Assembly: GCA_037441565.1 (NCBI GenBank) | Contig: JBBIRW010000002.1 | Location: 186,001-250,000 of the forward strand | Length of the DNA stretch: 64,000 bases | Direction: 5' to 3' | DNA from: JBBIRW01 sp037441565 | GTDB lineage: Bacteria > Desulfobacterota > JBBIRW01 | Shown: positions 42,195 through 51,400 of the stretch, piece after piece | Layout: each line of letters begins with the position of its first letter | Position numbering within the stretch: position 1 is the stretch's first letter | The notes under the pieces: generated by a model | Told to the model about the DNA's origin: nothing | Seen by the model: the letters and a program-made list of their open reading frames with translations, nothing else | Database searches by the model: none | Program-made: the position numbers and the translations under genes

Positions 42195-44372
42195 TCAGAA
42201 GCCTATACGCAGATTTGCCGTAAATGTCCTCTGATCTGTTTCAGTGACATCAGATTCTGCTTTTATTATTGTATATGAGATATTTAACCAGGAGCTACGG
42301 CCGAAATTCCACCTCACATTGGGACTGAAGCTCTTCACCCTCTCATTTATGTCTGACCTGAAGTCTTCGTTGTAGTTAATACTTACCAGAAGCTGTCCGG
42401 CGGGGAATGGCCTCCAATTAATTGAATAGTTATGAAAAGTGTAATCTCGCTCTGTCTGGGATACATGACCCAGTGATGCAGAGATATATAGGGCCTGAAA
42501 TGGATAGTAAGATAGAGTAGCCTCACTCCTTCTCGAAAAGGTTTTTACCTCTGGCATTCCACCTCCTGTTATCTTTGTTTCTGTTGAGGTATAGTTAAGT
42601 AGAATGGTCAGATAATCCTTCGGATGGATCTCAGCGCCAAAATTGTAACTGGGGGATACCTGCTCCTGACCTGTTTCAAGGGTAGAGAAAACTGCTCCAG
42701 CAGAAGCAAGAAGATTTATCCCCCTGTACAGCTCCATCGTGTTATAGAGGTACACACCATTTCTCTTCAAATGACCACTCGGATTTTCCTCAAACCTTCC
42801 ACTGAAAGTAAGGGTATGATTAAGGGTCCTTGATGGGAGGGCATTGAATGATATGGTGTATGCAATTGCCTGAACATCCCCTTCGGCGGAATCACTGTCC
42901 TCCCTCTGGATCCTGGCTGATGTTGCAAATATAGGACTAAAGCTGTGACTGAGATTAAGAGCATTTAGAAGGTTCCATGTTATGAGAGTGGGTCTTGAGG
43001 TACCCCTTGTTATTAATGAGGTATACCCTACATCATAATAGAGCACCGGCGTTTTCAGGATGTTTATCCTTCCGTAAAAATTAATACGGTGGCTCTCATC
43101 TGATATCTCTAAAACACCCTCCTTTCCTGGTTGAGACCGGAATGCCTCTATCTCTGTAACAAATATGTTTGTTACCTCAAACCCTGGTGGAACTGGAACT
43201 GTTGCGGAAAGCGACGTGGTAACTACCTTTATGAATCGCGTCTTCTGCAGGGGAAACTGAATTTCAAACCTGTTCTGAAGGATACCGAACTTCACTGCCG
43301 GATTTGACTCAGCAAGTGTCCAGGTGATGTTATCCCTGCTAACATAAACCTGCCAGGAGAATGCACCAGATATATCAGATGGGAGCTCTCTATCCACCCA
43401 AACATATATAGTATCGACCTCCTGTTCAGTAAAGAAATCAATCCCCATATTCCATGTTCTTCTTGGTGCTCCAGGTCCACCAGTTCCTATATCAATCCCT
43501 GCAGTTGCGCCATTGTTACCATCAATAAGAAGACTATTTTGCTCCAGTGCACCATCAAGAGGTGTATCATCGATGACAGAAAGTCCAGCGAATGGAAGTA
43601 TGGAAATTAACACAAACTGCTTTCCCTTTCCTGTAATCTCCGTTTCTCTGAAGGTGGCGAGATATCCGGATGAAAAGATGACCATGTTGTCGAAAAATCT
43701 TTTATCGTAACGAACCTCAATGGCATTTGATAGAGCCCTTGTCTGCTGGTCCTCGATCCTGTTTTCCACTTTATCATAAGTTCCATAATACCTGAGATAC
43801 AGATCATTCCATCTGTACTCCGATGTTAATGAGAGGAGATCATCCACCGTATCAATCAGGGAGCGATCTACGTCGTAGATACTTGTTCTTACTGTATTTA
43901 TCCACAGGCTCGGTAGCTCAACAGGTGTCAGGTATATGTTTCCAAGCCACTGCTCATTCACAAAATGCCGATCAGGACTACCCGAGACCTTGAAGATCTG
44001 GTCTCTCCTGAAATATCCAGCAGAAGCTTTGTAGAGAGGATCCTCTAAGGATAACTGTAGAAATGGGTTTAAAATCTGGGTCCTCTGACTTATCTCATCA
44101 TCATTTATACTTCCTTCTGTTACGTATTGTCTTAAGTTTCCAGTTGCAAGAAATCTTAGTTTTGGAAAAGGACGCATTTCAAGGTTGAGGCTTAAGCTCT
44201 GGCTGAAGCTCTGCAACTTTATCCTGCTTTCCTCACCCTGTGGATCTTCTGTTTTTATAATACTGTCACTGTATACAAAATCCATGTAACCTGTAAGAGT
44301 GGCAAAGACATTGCTTGCAAAAAGGGCAAGAAACATTACAGTAAAAAAGAGGGATAAAGAAGGCATCCTCAT
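42195..44372 (-). CDS. large outer-membrane beta-barrel protein with inserted discoidin-like domain
   Basis: A 725-residue protein with a signal peptide (LFFTVMFLALFASNVFA). Alternating hydrophobic strands fill both ends, and the chain stops with FTANLRIGF, ending in Phe as barrel proteins do. Residues about 290-410 (IDGNNGATAGIDIGTGG, then WQVYVSRDNITWT, RFIKVVTTS) resemble an F5/8 or discoidin-like sandwich set into the barrel. Next to multihaem cytochromes it is a good candidate for the porin of a porin-cytochrome conduit. Its ATG overlaps the lipoprotein gene stop (ATGA). Confidence 0.78.
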   Translation of the reverse strand: MRMPSLSLFFTVMFLALFASNVFATLTGYMDFVYSDSIIKTEDPQGEESRIKLQSFSQSLSLNLEMRPFPKLRFLATGNLRQYVTEGSINDDEISQRTQILNPFLQLSLEDPLYKASAGYFRRDQIFKVSGSPDRHFVNEQWLGNIYLTPVELPSLWINTVRTSIYDVDRSLIDTVDDLLSLTSEYRWNDLYLRYYGTYDKVENRIEDQQTRALSNAIEVRYDKRFFDNMVIFSSGYLATFRETEITGKGKQFVLISILPFAGLSVIDDTPLDGALEQNSLLIDGNNGATAGIDIGTGGPGAPRRTWNMGIDFFTEQEVDTIYVWVDRELPSDISGAFSWQVYVSRDNITWTLAESNPAVKFGILQNRFEIQFPLQKTRFIKVVTTSLSATVPVPPGFEVTNIFVTEIEAFRSQPGKEGVLEISDESHRINFYGRINILKTPVLYYDVGYTSLITRGTSRPTLITWNLLNALNLSHSFSPIFATSARIQREDSDSAEGDVQAIAYTISFNALPSRTLNHTLTFSGRFEENPSGHLKRNGVYLYNTMELYRGINLLASAGAVFSTLETGQEQVSPSYNFGAEIHPKDYLTILLNYTSTETKITGGGMPEVKTFSRRSEATLSYYPFQALYISASLGHVSQTERDYTFHNYSINWRPFPAGQLLVSINYNEDFRSDINERVKSFSPNVRWNFGRSSWLNISYTIIKAESDVTETDQRTFTANLRIGF

Positions 44373-45787
44373 GAGGAAGGTCCCTTACCACCAGAGGTAA
44401 CTGCCTGATAAGGATTACCACTAACCTCAAGGATGGAGATTATCCTTCCTGTATAAAGGTCCACAACACTTACCGCCCCTTTTTCAGGGATAACAATATA
44501 GAGTGTATTTTCATCTTTGTCTATGAAAAGATACCGTGCTGGGGCATCAGATTGTATAAAGCTTATGGGAAGTAGTGAAGAGGGGTGGCGAATCGAAATA
44601 AAGCTAATTGTAGATGATGAAAGGTAGATAAGATCAGTTGCAGGATCAATAACAATTGATGACATAGAGGGGCCTGCATATTCCCTTCGAACAACGCTAA
44701 ATGTTACAGTGTCATAGACAAGTAAATAGGGGGAGTACTCATGAATGATATAGAGTCTATCACCCTTGCTGTTAAACGCACCCATAATTGGGCCTGTTTC
44801 AGCTGCTAGATTAATTAATATCCTCATCGTTCTTATATCAATAACAGAGACTGTATTTGAGAATGTATTGAATACGTATGCCCTTTCTCCTCGCTTATCA
44901 ATAAGGATGTAGCGCGGCCCCTGCCCAACAGATAATCTCGAGGACTCAATAAGCAGACGTGTATCTATTATGCTAATGGTATTTGAACCCATGTTTCCGA
45001 CCAAAAGCATAGAACCATCAGGGGTAATAGCAAGCTCTCTGGGCCTGTCACCACCGCGTAGATAAATTCTTGTTATTTTATCCATTATTTGCGTATCAAT
45101 AACCTCCACTGCATCCTCACCTGAAAGGGCAACATAAGCGCGTGCATGCAGGGGATCAACAGCAACTCCCATAGGCTCCCTTCCCGAGGTGATCATCCCC
45201 GTAATATTCCTTCTTTTTCTATCAAATACTGCTATAAGGTTAAGTACAGGGTTTGTGATAAATCCACCCAGACCCAGAAGCGGTCTCTCTGGTATATAGG
45301 CTGAAAATAATATAGGAAGGTGTCCGTCGGAACGCACTAATTCATCTGCTCTTAATTTAATCCATATAACGGGGATCTGATCCTTTCTCACCTCAAAGGG
45401 GATTTCAATAAAAATGGGACCTTCATCCACCTCGACTGAATTAACCCGACCATCGGAGGTATAAGATATGGCTTTAATGGAAATCAATATCCCCTTATAT
45501 CGGTCGGAAGGTAAATCGCCCATGGCAATGAGGCGCTGTCCCATGAGATTCCTGATGGAAAGCTCTTTCATTTTTAAATTTAGAGGTTCAGGAGTTCCTT
45601 TCTCAGCAACTGCACTTATCCCTTCTAAAGTGACCCTTATCCCTTCTGCTTCAGGGGGGAATGGCTCCATATAGATGAAAACACCACCCTCCATTGCAGT
45701 AACAGACCTCACAGGTTTGATTAAAGACTGACACGAGGTAAGAAGAATGAGTATTGATATTAATATTAAAGCCTTTCTGTTATTCAT
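44369..45787 (-). CDS. lipoprotein with DUF4382-like domain and YVTN beta-propeller
   Basis: A 472-residue lipoprotein: signal with lipobox LLTSC near residue 19. Residues about 35-160 resemble DUF4382 (VFIYMEPFPPEAEGIRVTLEG). The rest is a YVTN-type propeller (AYVALSGEDAVEVIDTQ, LLVGNMGSNTISIIDTR, AYVFNTFSNTVSVIDIR). It is probably anchored in the outer membrane and translated together with the beta-barrel, and may cap or dock that barrel. Confidence 0.82.
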   Translation of the reverse strand: MNNRKALILISILILLTSCQSLIKPVRSVTAMEGGVFIYMEPFPPEAEGIRVTLEGISAVAEKGTPEPLNLKMKELSIRNLMGQRLIAMGDLPSDRYKGILISIKAISYTSDGRVNSVEVDEGPIFIEIPFEVRKDQIPVIWIKLRADELVRSDGHLPILFSAYIPERPLLGLGGFITNPVLNLIAVFDRKRRNITGMITSGREPMGVAVDPLHARAYVALSGEDAVEVIDTQIMDKITRIYLRGGDRPRELAITPDGSMLLVGNMGSNTISIIDTRLLIESSRLSVGQGPRYILIDKRGERAYVFNTFSNTVSVIDIRTMRILINLAAETGPIMGAFNSKGDRLYIIHEYSPYLLVYDTVTFSVVRREYAGPSMSSIVIDPATDLIYLSSSTISFISIRHPSSLLPISFIQSDAPARYLFIDKDENTLYIVIPEKGAVSVVDLYTGRIISILEVSGNPYQAVTSGGKGPSS

Positions 45788-45861
45788 CCTTTCTGATCCC
45801 TGATTATCTAATTATAATTAAGCAGGACTGGCTATGGGGATCAAAATCTTTATCCATACAT

Positions 45862-45893
45862 AAAAAAGGGCCGGCAGATGCCGGCCCTTTTTT
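45862..45893. terminator. strong bidirectional terminator after the OmcS-type gene
   Basis: AAAAAAGGGCCGGCA and TGCCGGCCCTTTTTT form a near-perfect stem around GA, with T-runs in both directions. It lies just after the stop at 45915 and isolates the cytochrome transcript from the downstream genes. Confidence 0.88.
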
Positions 45894-45914
45894 AGATTGA
45901 ATAGCAAAGTGGCA

Positions 45915-47165
45915 TCAGTCTTTTGCATGGCACTTATTACAAAGCACCCTCTGATATGTTGCAAAGATGCTGGGAGCTCTATCATAGTATGCTGCCTGAG
46001 TTTCATCAGATTCCCTTCCCCTTGCGAACTGGGGTGGTGCGCCATTATCTGTACCAGGCCATAACCCGTTATATACTATGAACTCGCCCTCCATATTCCA
46101 TCTCAAAGCCTCTGGCCATCCTGAGGCATGAGCCCTGTGGCAAGAAAGACAGGAGACCCTATCTTGATTAGTTGGGCCATTAAGGTTGCTATCATCATTC
46201 TTAGCATAACCCTTTAGTGTTTCGTAATCTCCGATATTTAAGATAAACGGAACAAGGGATAAGAAAGAGCTTGTGGATGTACCCGTCATATCTCCTGATT
46301 TAACGTATGCATTATAAATATCCGCAATTGTTGATCCAAGTTGTTCATCGATCGGATGGACATAATTACCAGATGAGTGCATATCAGGATGGCATGTTCC
46401 GCACCAATTACCCCATGATACATGCCCGCCCGACTCACTGTGCCCGTAAGCAACTCGCGTCTGCGTCGATGCCTCAGACCTATTATATCCCGATGGTGCA
46501 ACCGCTACAGGAACGCCTTGGAAGGTTACACCGTCCTGTGTATAGCCATTGCCTGCGAGAAGCCTGTAAACACCCACTGCCTCCCCTGTCTGCGGTTGGG
46601 GGCTAGTATTATATGACCCAGATGCAATGATAGGTGCCCCTGTTGTTGAAATCGTTCCATCGGAAAGCCTTCTGTGCTTACCATGAGGGTTGTGACAGCT
46701 TATACAGGAAAGCTGCGCTGATGGGAAGAGCCCGCCAGGAGCTGTGTTATTGTGTGGATCTACAACATAATTAAAATCCGCTGCAATGATGTTGTGTCCA
46801 TGTGTGTAACCCTCCTCTGTAATCGGATTCCCCCTTACCGTAAAAGTATAACTCTTCTTCAGCCATCCAAAGTCACCACCCGGGGTCCTTTGAAGTGGTG
46901 CTGTACCAGCAGGCATATCTGCCTCAGCGGTGCTTATATGATATGATGTTGGACCAGTATCACCTGCATGCTCGTGGCAATTAAGACAGGTTGAGCTCTT
47001 ATCTGTACCAAGGAGTAAGTAAGAACCACCAGGTTTGGGTGAGTGCATAGAGTGACATCCGCCACACTCTGCAACACCACCGCTATGAAATGCATAAGAT
47101 GTGCCATATAGGGCAATTGTCAGAATAGCTGCGATGGCAATTGGTAATAGGATCTTTGTCTTCAT
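45915..47165 (-). CDS. omcS: hexahaem OmcS-family (nanowire-type) cytochrome c
   Basis: A 416-residue protein: signal peptide ending GTSYA, mature start FHSGGVAECGGCH, six CXXCH motifs (CGGCH, CLNCH, CISCH, CGTCH, CLSCH, CNKCH) and the C-terminus CNKCHAKD. From memory of Geobacter OmcS, several stretches match almost word for word: HAGDTGPTSYHISTAEADMP, PGGDFGWLKK, CLSCHRAHASG, and the first and last motifs. Haem number and length agree too. OmcS polymerises into extracellular conductive filaments. AGGAGG precedes the start, a sigma-54-like promoter lies 90 bases upstream and a strong terminator follows. The symbol marks family membership. Confidence 0.9.
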   Translation of the reverse strand: MKTKILLPIAIAAILTIALYGTSYAFHSGGVAECGGCHSMHSPKPGGSYLLLGTDKSSTCLNCHEHAGDTGPTSYHISTAEADMPAGTAPLQRTPGGDFGWLKKSYTFTVRGNPITEEGYTHGHNIIAADFNYVVDPHNNTAPGGLFPSAQLSCISCHNPHGKHRRLSDGTISTTGAPIIASGSYNTSPQPQTGEAVGVYRLLAGNGYTQDGVTFQGVPVAVAPSGYNRSEASTQTRVAYGHSESGGHVSWGNWCGTCHPDMHSSGNYVHPIDEQLGSTIADIYNAYVKSGDMTGTSTSSFLSLVPFILNIGDYETLKGYAKNDDSNLNGPTNQDRVSCLSCHRAHASGWPEALRWNMEGEFIVYNGLWPGTDNGAPPQFARGRESDETQAAYYDRAPSIFATYQRVLCNKCHAKD

Positions 47166-47265
47166 TTAATATCCCTCCTTTCTTAAAAATATTTGAAATA
47201 TACTCTCAGATATTAACTATCTCTTACCACCTCCCTTCTACTTCAAATACCCGTTCTATAATCTT

Positions 47266-47281
47266 AGCAAAGGTTATACCA
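47266..47281 (-). promoter_or_regulatory. sigma-54 (-24/-12) promoter of the OmcS-type gene
   Basis: The minus strand reads TTGGTATAACCTTTGCTA (from 47282): GG and GC have exact sigma-54 spacing, and TTTGCT matches the -12 box well. The predicted start is near 47255, giving a 90-base leader. Confidence 0.65.
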
Positions 47282-47354
47282 ATAAATTTTCATTGATAAA
47301 TATTTGAAATTAAAGGATTATTTGGTCTTATCCCCTTGTCCTTTAGAGAGCGCT

Positions 47355-47390
47355 ATGGTGAAATCACCAGGTTTATGGGGATTTCACCAT
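47355..47390. repeat. inverted repeat, candidate activator site upstream of the OmcS-type promoter
   Basis: ATGGTGAAATC and GATTTCACCAT form perfect 11-base arms with a 14-base spacer, 100 to 135 bases upstream of the predicted start. No T-run follows in either direction, so a terminator is unlikely. GGTGAAATCACC inside the left arm is itself palindromic. Confidence 0.5.
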
Positions 47391-47409
47391 ATATAGGTAT
47401 CAGGAAGGA

Positions 47410-48333
47410 TTAATCATAAGTGAGGAGGAATACACTGACACCAGCCCTTCTTCCCTGACTGATAAAAACCCTGTTTTTCCCGTCTATTTGAATCCCATCC
47501 GGATTAAAAAGGGCACCAGCATGTTCTCCTCTATATCCGAATTCCGTGATATAGATCCCGTTCCTGTCAAATATATGCACCAGATCTTTCAGTTTATCAG
47601 CTACGAGATAGTTACCTCTGCTGTCCATCGCAATTCCTGAAATAACACCAAACATCCCAGGCGCACCACCAGGTTTTCCAAAAGAGAAAACCTTACGATC
47701 TGGCGTGATTCTGTAAACTTTAAAAAGTGTTGGGATTGTTAAAAGCAGATCTCCTTCATCAGAGATATTGAAACCCACGATCTCATTCTCAGCAAGTTCC
47801 TTTTCAGTAAGACCTATAATTGAGGGAAAGTCGTAGCCATCGATGTAATTCCCTTCTTGATCAGTTACCACGACCTTAAAATCCTTCAGTGCCCCAAAGT
47901 AAAGTCTATCCTTTTTCCGTATAATCCTTGATGGTTTAAATGAAGAAAAGGACTCTGGAAGGCCTTTTAGCTTAAAATCAGAGATCGGCTCCCCCCGATA
48001 ATTACAGAGGACAAGCCTGTATTCTCCATCATAACAGAGAAGGATGATATCTCCATCTTCCCTTACAGCAATATCAGCGATCAGTCCAACCTGAAGATCA
48101 TCACCAAAACTGTAGATCTCCATACCATTTTCATTAAATACCTTTATCTGATTCTGAAAAAGTACATAGATCTCATTATGGGTTTCATCAATTACGATCC
48201 TCGGATGGGTATAGGGGATGGTTCCTGTAAAATCTGACAATTTATACAGAAACCCCACCCTTACCTGGGCAGAGGAAGGGGTTACTATAAAAAGTAACAG
48301 GAAGGTTATCAATAGGAGACCTTTTTTCATCAT
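47410..48333 (-). CDS. exported NHL-type beta-propeller protein
   Basis: Start ATG 48333, with AGAAGGGG upstream, gives 307 residues; a frame opening at 48411 lies inside the previous gene and lacks an export signal. The signal peptide is GLLLITFLLLFIVTPSSA. NHL-like blades such as GVISGIAMDSRGNYLVADKLKDLVHIFDRNG follow. It stands directly upstream of the OmcS-type gene. Function unknown; a docking or quality-control role for the filament is a guess. Confidence 0.82.
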   Translation of the reverse strand: MMKKGLLLITFLLLFIVTPSSAQVRVGFLYKLSDFTGTIPYTHPRIVIDETHNEIYVLFQNQIKVFNENGMEIYSFGDDLQVGLIADIAVREDGDIILLCYDGEYRLVLCNYRGEPISDFKLKGLPESFSSFKPSRIIRKKDRLYFGALKDFKVVVTDQEGNYIDGYDFPSIIGLTEKELAENEIVGFNISDEGDLLLTIPTLFKVYRITPDRKVFSFGKPGGAPGMFGVISGIAMDSRGNYLVADKLKDLVHIFDRNGIYITEFGYRGEHAGALFNPDGIQIDGKNRVFISQGRRAGVSVFLLTYD

Positions 48334-48349
48334 ACCAGACACCCCTTCT

Positions 48350-51300
48350 TCAAGGCATCTTATTTTCAACCTCAGCGATGATAGCCCGAAGCCGTCCCAG
48401 AACAGGATCAATTAAGGGTGGTGCGCCTTTCGCTCTAAATTCCCTTTTATAATATTCAATTACTTCATCAAATACGGACTCCGAGATACGCATTATTTCA
48501 TCATCCTTCCTATTACCCTGAATGTGGAGCTGGCTATATATGATCCTCCTTTGATTATCCACGAAATCAACTATTGTCATCTCCTCGCTTATGCGGCTCA
48601 TCACAGCTGTTAACTCCACAACGTATCTTCCACCAGCCAGATCAGAAAATAAAAAGGCCACTGCCTTAAGCGGCCTTGGCTCCATTGAAAGAATTTTAAG
48701 ATACTCCCTCTTGAGGAAACGATAGGGTGCATACCATGGATACCTTTTTTCAAGGATATCGAGTACCCTCTGGAATTCCATGGATCTATATCTTCCTGCA
48801 AGAAACAGCGCATGGGCGAGGTCATAATGGGCACCTGCCTCCAGAAGTCTTGACAGATACTTAGCTTTCTTTCTATTTCCATCAGAGGCCGATCTTAGAT
48901 AGGGCGAAACATCCTCCCGGTATTTTACAATCTCCAGGATATTCTCTGACATGAGAAATCCCTTTCCCATGGAGAGAGGGGCTGAAAACTCAAGATACAG
49001 GTTATCATCGGTATTTATTATCCCACCCCTGGAGAATCTATGCATCCCTTCCTTTCCCATCATGAAGTAGCAGAGCAGATCTTCCACGCTTCCCATCATC
49101 ACCCTCTCCATATCCTCCCTCACAGGTGATACTGAAAGCCTCCTTTCGATTTCTGATTCATCGATTATTATCGGTACATTGCTTCCTATCATCACTGAGT
49201 CATAAAATGTCACCCAGAGCATGGTGTATTTGAAATTATTTGTAAAAGTCCTGACAACTGACCTGAGATCATCACTTGTCAACTCATAAATAGGAAGCCA
49301 CTGGCACATAACACCCCTCTCTGTCAGGTGTTTGGATGCTAGCCTAAAATATTCATCAGTATAAAGGTAACCCGCTCCTCTAAACCACGGGTGGATGGGA
49401 TCAGCAGTAATGACATCAAATTTCTTATCAGTGGTCAGGAGAAAGTTGCGACCATCATTGAAGATTATCCTGAGTTTCGGGCTTTCGAGCACATTGTGAT
49501 TATATCGTGCAAATGTTTTTGCGATACCAATCAATGCCGGTTCAATCTCTACAAGGATCAGCTCCTCAACAGATGGATGAACAGATGTAGCACCAAGGGT
49601 CATTCCACTGCCAAGACCAACAACAAGTACCTTTCTCGGATCTTTACTCAGAATCATAGGAAGATGACCGAGGGTATACTGAACCTGCTGATCCCAGAGA
49701 CTTGATGATGCCTCAACCCGGCCATTTGTTATGAATGCCTGCATCCCTCCCTTTACCTTGATAGAGCTTATGATAGCCTCAACACCCTCGGCATAGTAAA
49801 GAACCTCTGTATTTTCAAGAGCCTCCCGGATCTTCTCCGGTGTATTGAATGCTTCAGGCTGATTTGCCCTGAAAATAGCAAAATACTTTTTATCCCATAC
49901 ATGAAAATATCCCTTACCAAAGGCAAGAACTGCAAGCACTAACATGGTTGCTGTAGCTGCTCCCCATTTTATGGATTTCATAGGATGAAGACTTGCGAGG
50001 ATCAAAAGACCAAATCCCACGTTCATAGTGGTGAGCATCTGCAAAGAACGCTCAATACCAAAGAGGTACACGAGGAGATAACCGCTAAGAGAGGCACCAA
50101 GTATAGCCCCGACTGTATTGTATGCAAGCACCTCACCAACAGCCCTTCCTATCATCCCTCTATATACTGAATGAACCTTCCCTGCAATGGGGAAGGCAAG
50201 ACCCATAAAGAGGGCAGGGAGGAGCATGTATAGAAAGGCAAGAAAGAGATTCGCCCACTGCTTCGCTTCAAAGATATCAAAACCTGCATTACGAAAGTAT
50301 CCCTCGATGGCAAATGCATCAAGAGGAAGATAGCGAATGCGAATGGTTACGAATAAGGCGGTAATCCCGATGAGTATTTGGACAATACCGAAGCCCAGGG
50401 CATGTCCCTTAATGATACCCCTGATCGAAAGGATGCGCTCAACCAGTGCATATGATTTACTGCCAATAGCTATCCCCGTTAGAAAGGCAATGAGCATTGT
50501 TGTAAAACCATAAACGCTTGCACCAACTACCATTATAAGCACCCTCGTCCACAGTACTTCATAACCGAGTGCACAGAAACCACTTACACCAATGCCAAAC
50601 AGGATTAACCTGGGGACTACTCCCGCTTCAATAAAGGAGGGATCAGGGGGTGTGTGATCCTTGGTGATACTGGAAACCGATACCCTTTCGAAAGAACGCG
50701 GGGTAGGCGATAGCATTGCTGCAATGGCTATACTTGCAAACCCGATTATTGTATTTGTTACTATAGCGCACCAGAGCGACGTTCCAACGGAGTAGAATCG
50801 GAGAAGGTAGAACCCTGCTATAGCAGCACCAACCACAGCACCAAGTGTGTTGAAACCATATAGGAAAGATAGCTGCTTTCCCAGTCTCTCCGGATGGTAA
50901 GAAACAAATCGGGTCAACACAGGAAGGGTACCTCCCATGAGTGTAGTTGGGATTATGAGGGCCAGTGAACCAAAGATAACTCTTATAGAAGAAATATATA
51001 AGATTGAATCGTCTCTTCCCCGAGCAAGGGGGACATAGATATAGGGATATATCTTCAAGAGTACTATAAAGAGGATCGCGGATAGGGCAATCCCAATCTC
51101 AAGCTTACCATATAGAGTGAGGGGCTTTTTTATCCTATCCACATACCTTCCAATAATATAACCACCAAGGGCAAGCCCACCCATGAATACAGAGAGCACA
51201 GTAGTTACTGCAAGATGTGATCCGCCAAAGATAAGGCTAAGGGATCTAACCCAAACAACCTCATAGATTAGAGCTGATACACCCGAGAGGAAGAAAAATA

Positions 51301-51400
51301 GATAGATAAAAATAATAAATAAAAATGGTAGTCTATCGTTAGAAGGCATTTTATCGGATTTATGTCTTTCAATATCCCTTATAGTCTTCTTATTTTTCAT
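48350..51400 (-). CDS. membrane-fused spermidine-synthase-like protein (PABS domain)
   Basis: A 1016-residue protein. The first half has about 12-14 membrane helices in two similar blocks, each with a GGTLPVLTR or GLAFPIAGKV type motif. Then comes a PABS methyltransferase-like domain (KVLVVGLGSGMTLGA, LVEIEPALIGIAK, VITADPIHPW) and a helical tail. Such fused proteins are annotated spermidine synthase, but GLGSGMT in place of the canonical GGGDGG makes polyamine synthesis doubtful. It lies 16 bases before the NHL gene, so it may belong to the cytochrome locus. Confidence 0.82.
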   Translation of the reverse strand: MKNKKTIRDIERHKSDKMPSNDRLPFLFIIFIYLFFFLSGVSALIYEVVWVRSLSLIFGGSHLAVTTVLSVFMGGLALGGYIIGRYVDRIKKPLTLYGKLEIGIALSAILFIVLLKIYPYIYVPLARGRDDSILYISSIRVIFGSLALIIPTTLMGGTLPVLTRFVSYHPERLGKQLSFLYGFNTLGAVVGAAIAGFYLLRFYSVGTSLWCAIVTNTIIGFASIAIAAMLSPTPRSFERVSVSSITKDHTPPDPSFIEAGVVPRLILFGIGVSGFCALGYEVLWTRVLIMVVGASVYGFTTMLIAFLTGIAIGSKSYALVERILSIRGIIKGHALGFGIVQILIGITALFVTIRIRYLPLDAFAIEGYFRNAGFDIFEAKQWANLFLAFLYMLLPALFMGLAFPIAGKVHSVYRGMIGRAVGEVLAYNTVGAILGASLSGYLLVYLFGIERSLQMLTTMNVGFGLLILASLHPMKSIKWGAATATMLVLAVLAFGKGYFHVWDKKYFAIFRANQPEAFNTPEKIREALENTEVLYYAEGVEAIISSIKVKGGMQAFITNGRVEASSSLWDQQVQYTLGHLPMILSKDPRKVLVVGLGSGMTLGATSVHPSVEELILVEIEPALIGIAKTFARYNHNVLESPKLRIIFNDGRNFLLTTDKKFDVITADPIHPWFRGAGYLYTDEYFRLASKHLTERGVMCQWLPIYELTSDDLRSVVRTFTNNFKYTMLWVTFYDSVMIGSNVPIIIDESEIERRLSVSPVREDMERVMMGSVEDLLCYFMMGKEGMHRFSRGGIINTDDNLYLEFSAPLSMGKGFLMSENILEIVKYREDVSPYLRSASDGNRKKAKYLSRLLEAGAHYDLAHALFLAGRYRSMEFQRVLDILEKRYPWYAPYRFLKREYLKILSMEPRPLKAVAFLFSDLAGGRYVVELTAVMSRISEEMTIVDFVDNQRRIIYSQLHIQGNRKDDEIMRISESVFDEVIEYYKREFRAKGAPPLIDPVLGRLRAIIAEVENKMP

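Noticed and set aside
47166..47255. Possible GEMM (cyclic dinucleotide) riboswitch in the leader of the OmcS-type gene, as known for Geobacter cytochromes
   Set aside because: The conserved GEMM core sequences and the tetraloop-receptor stem are not visible in the 90-base leader.
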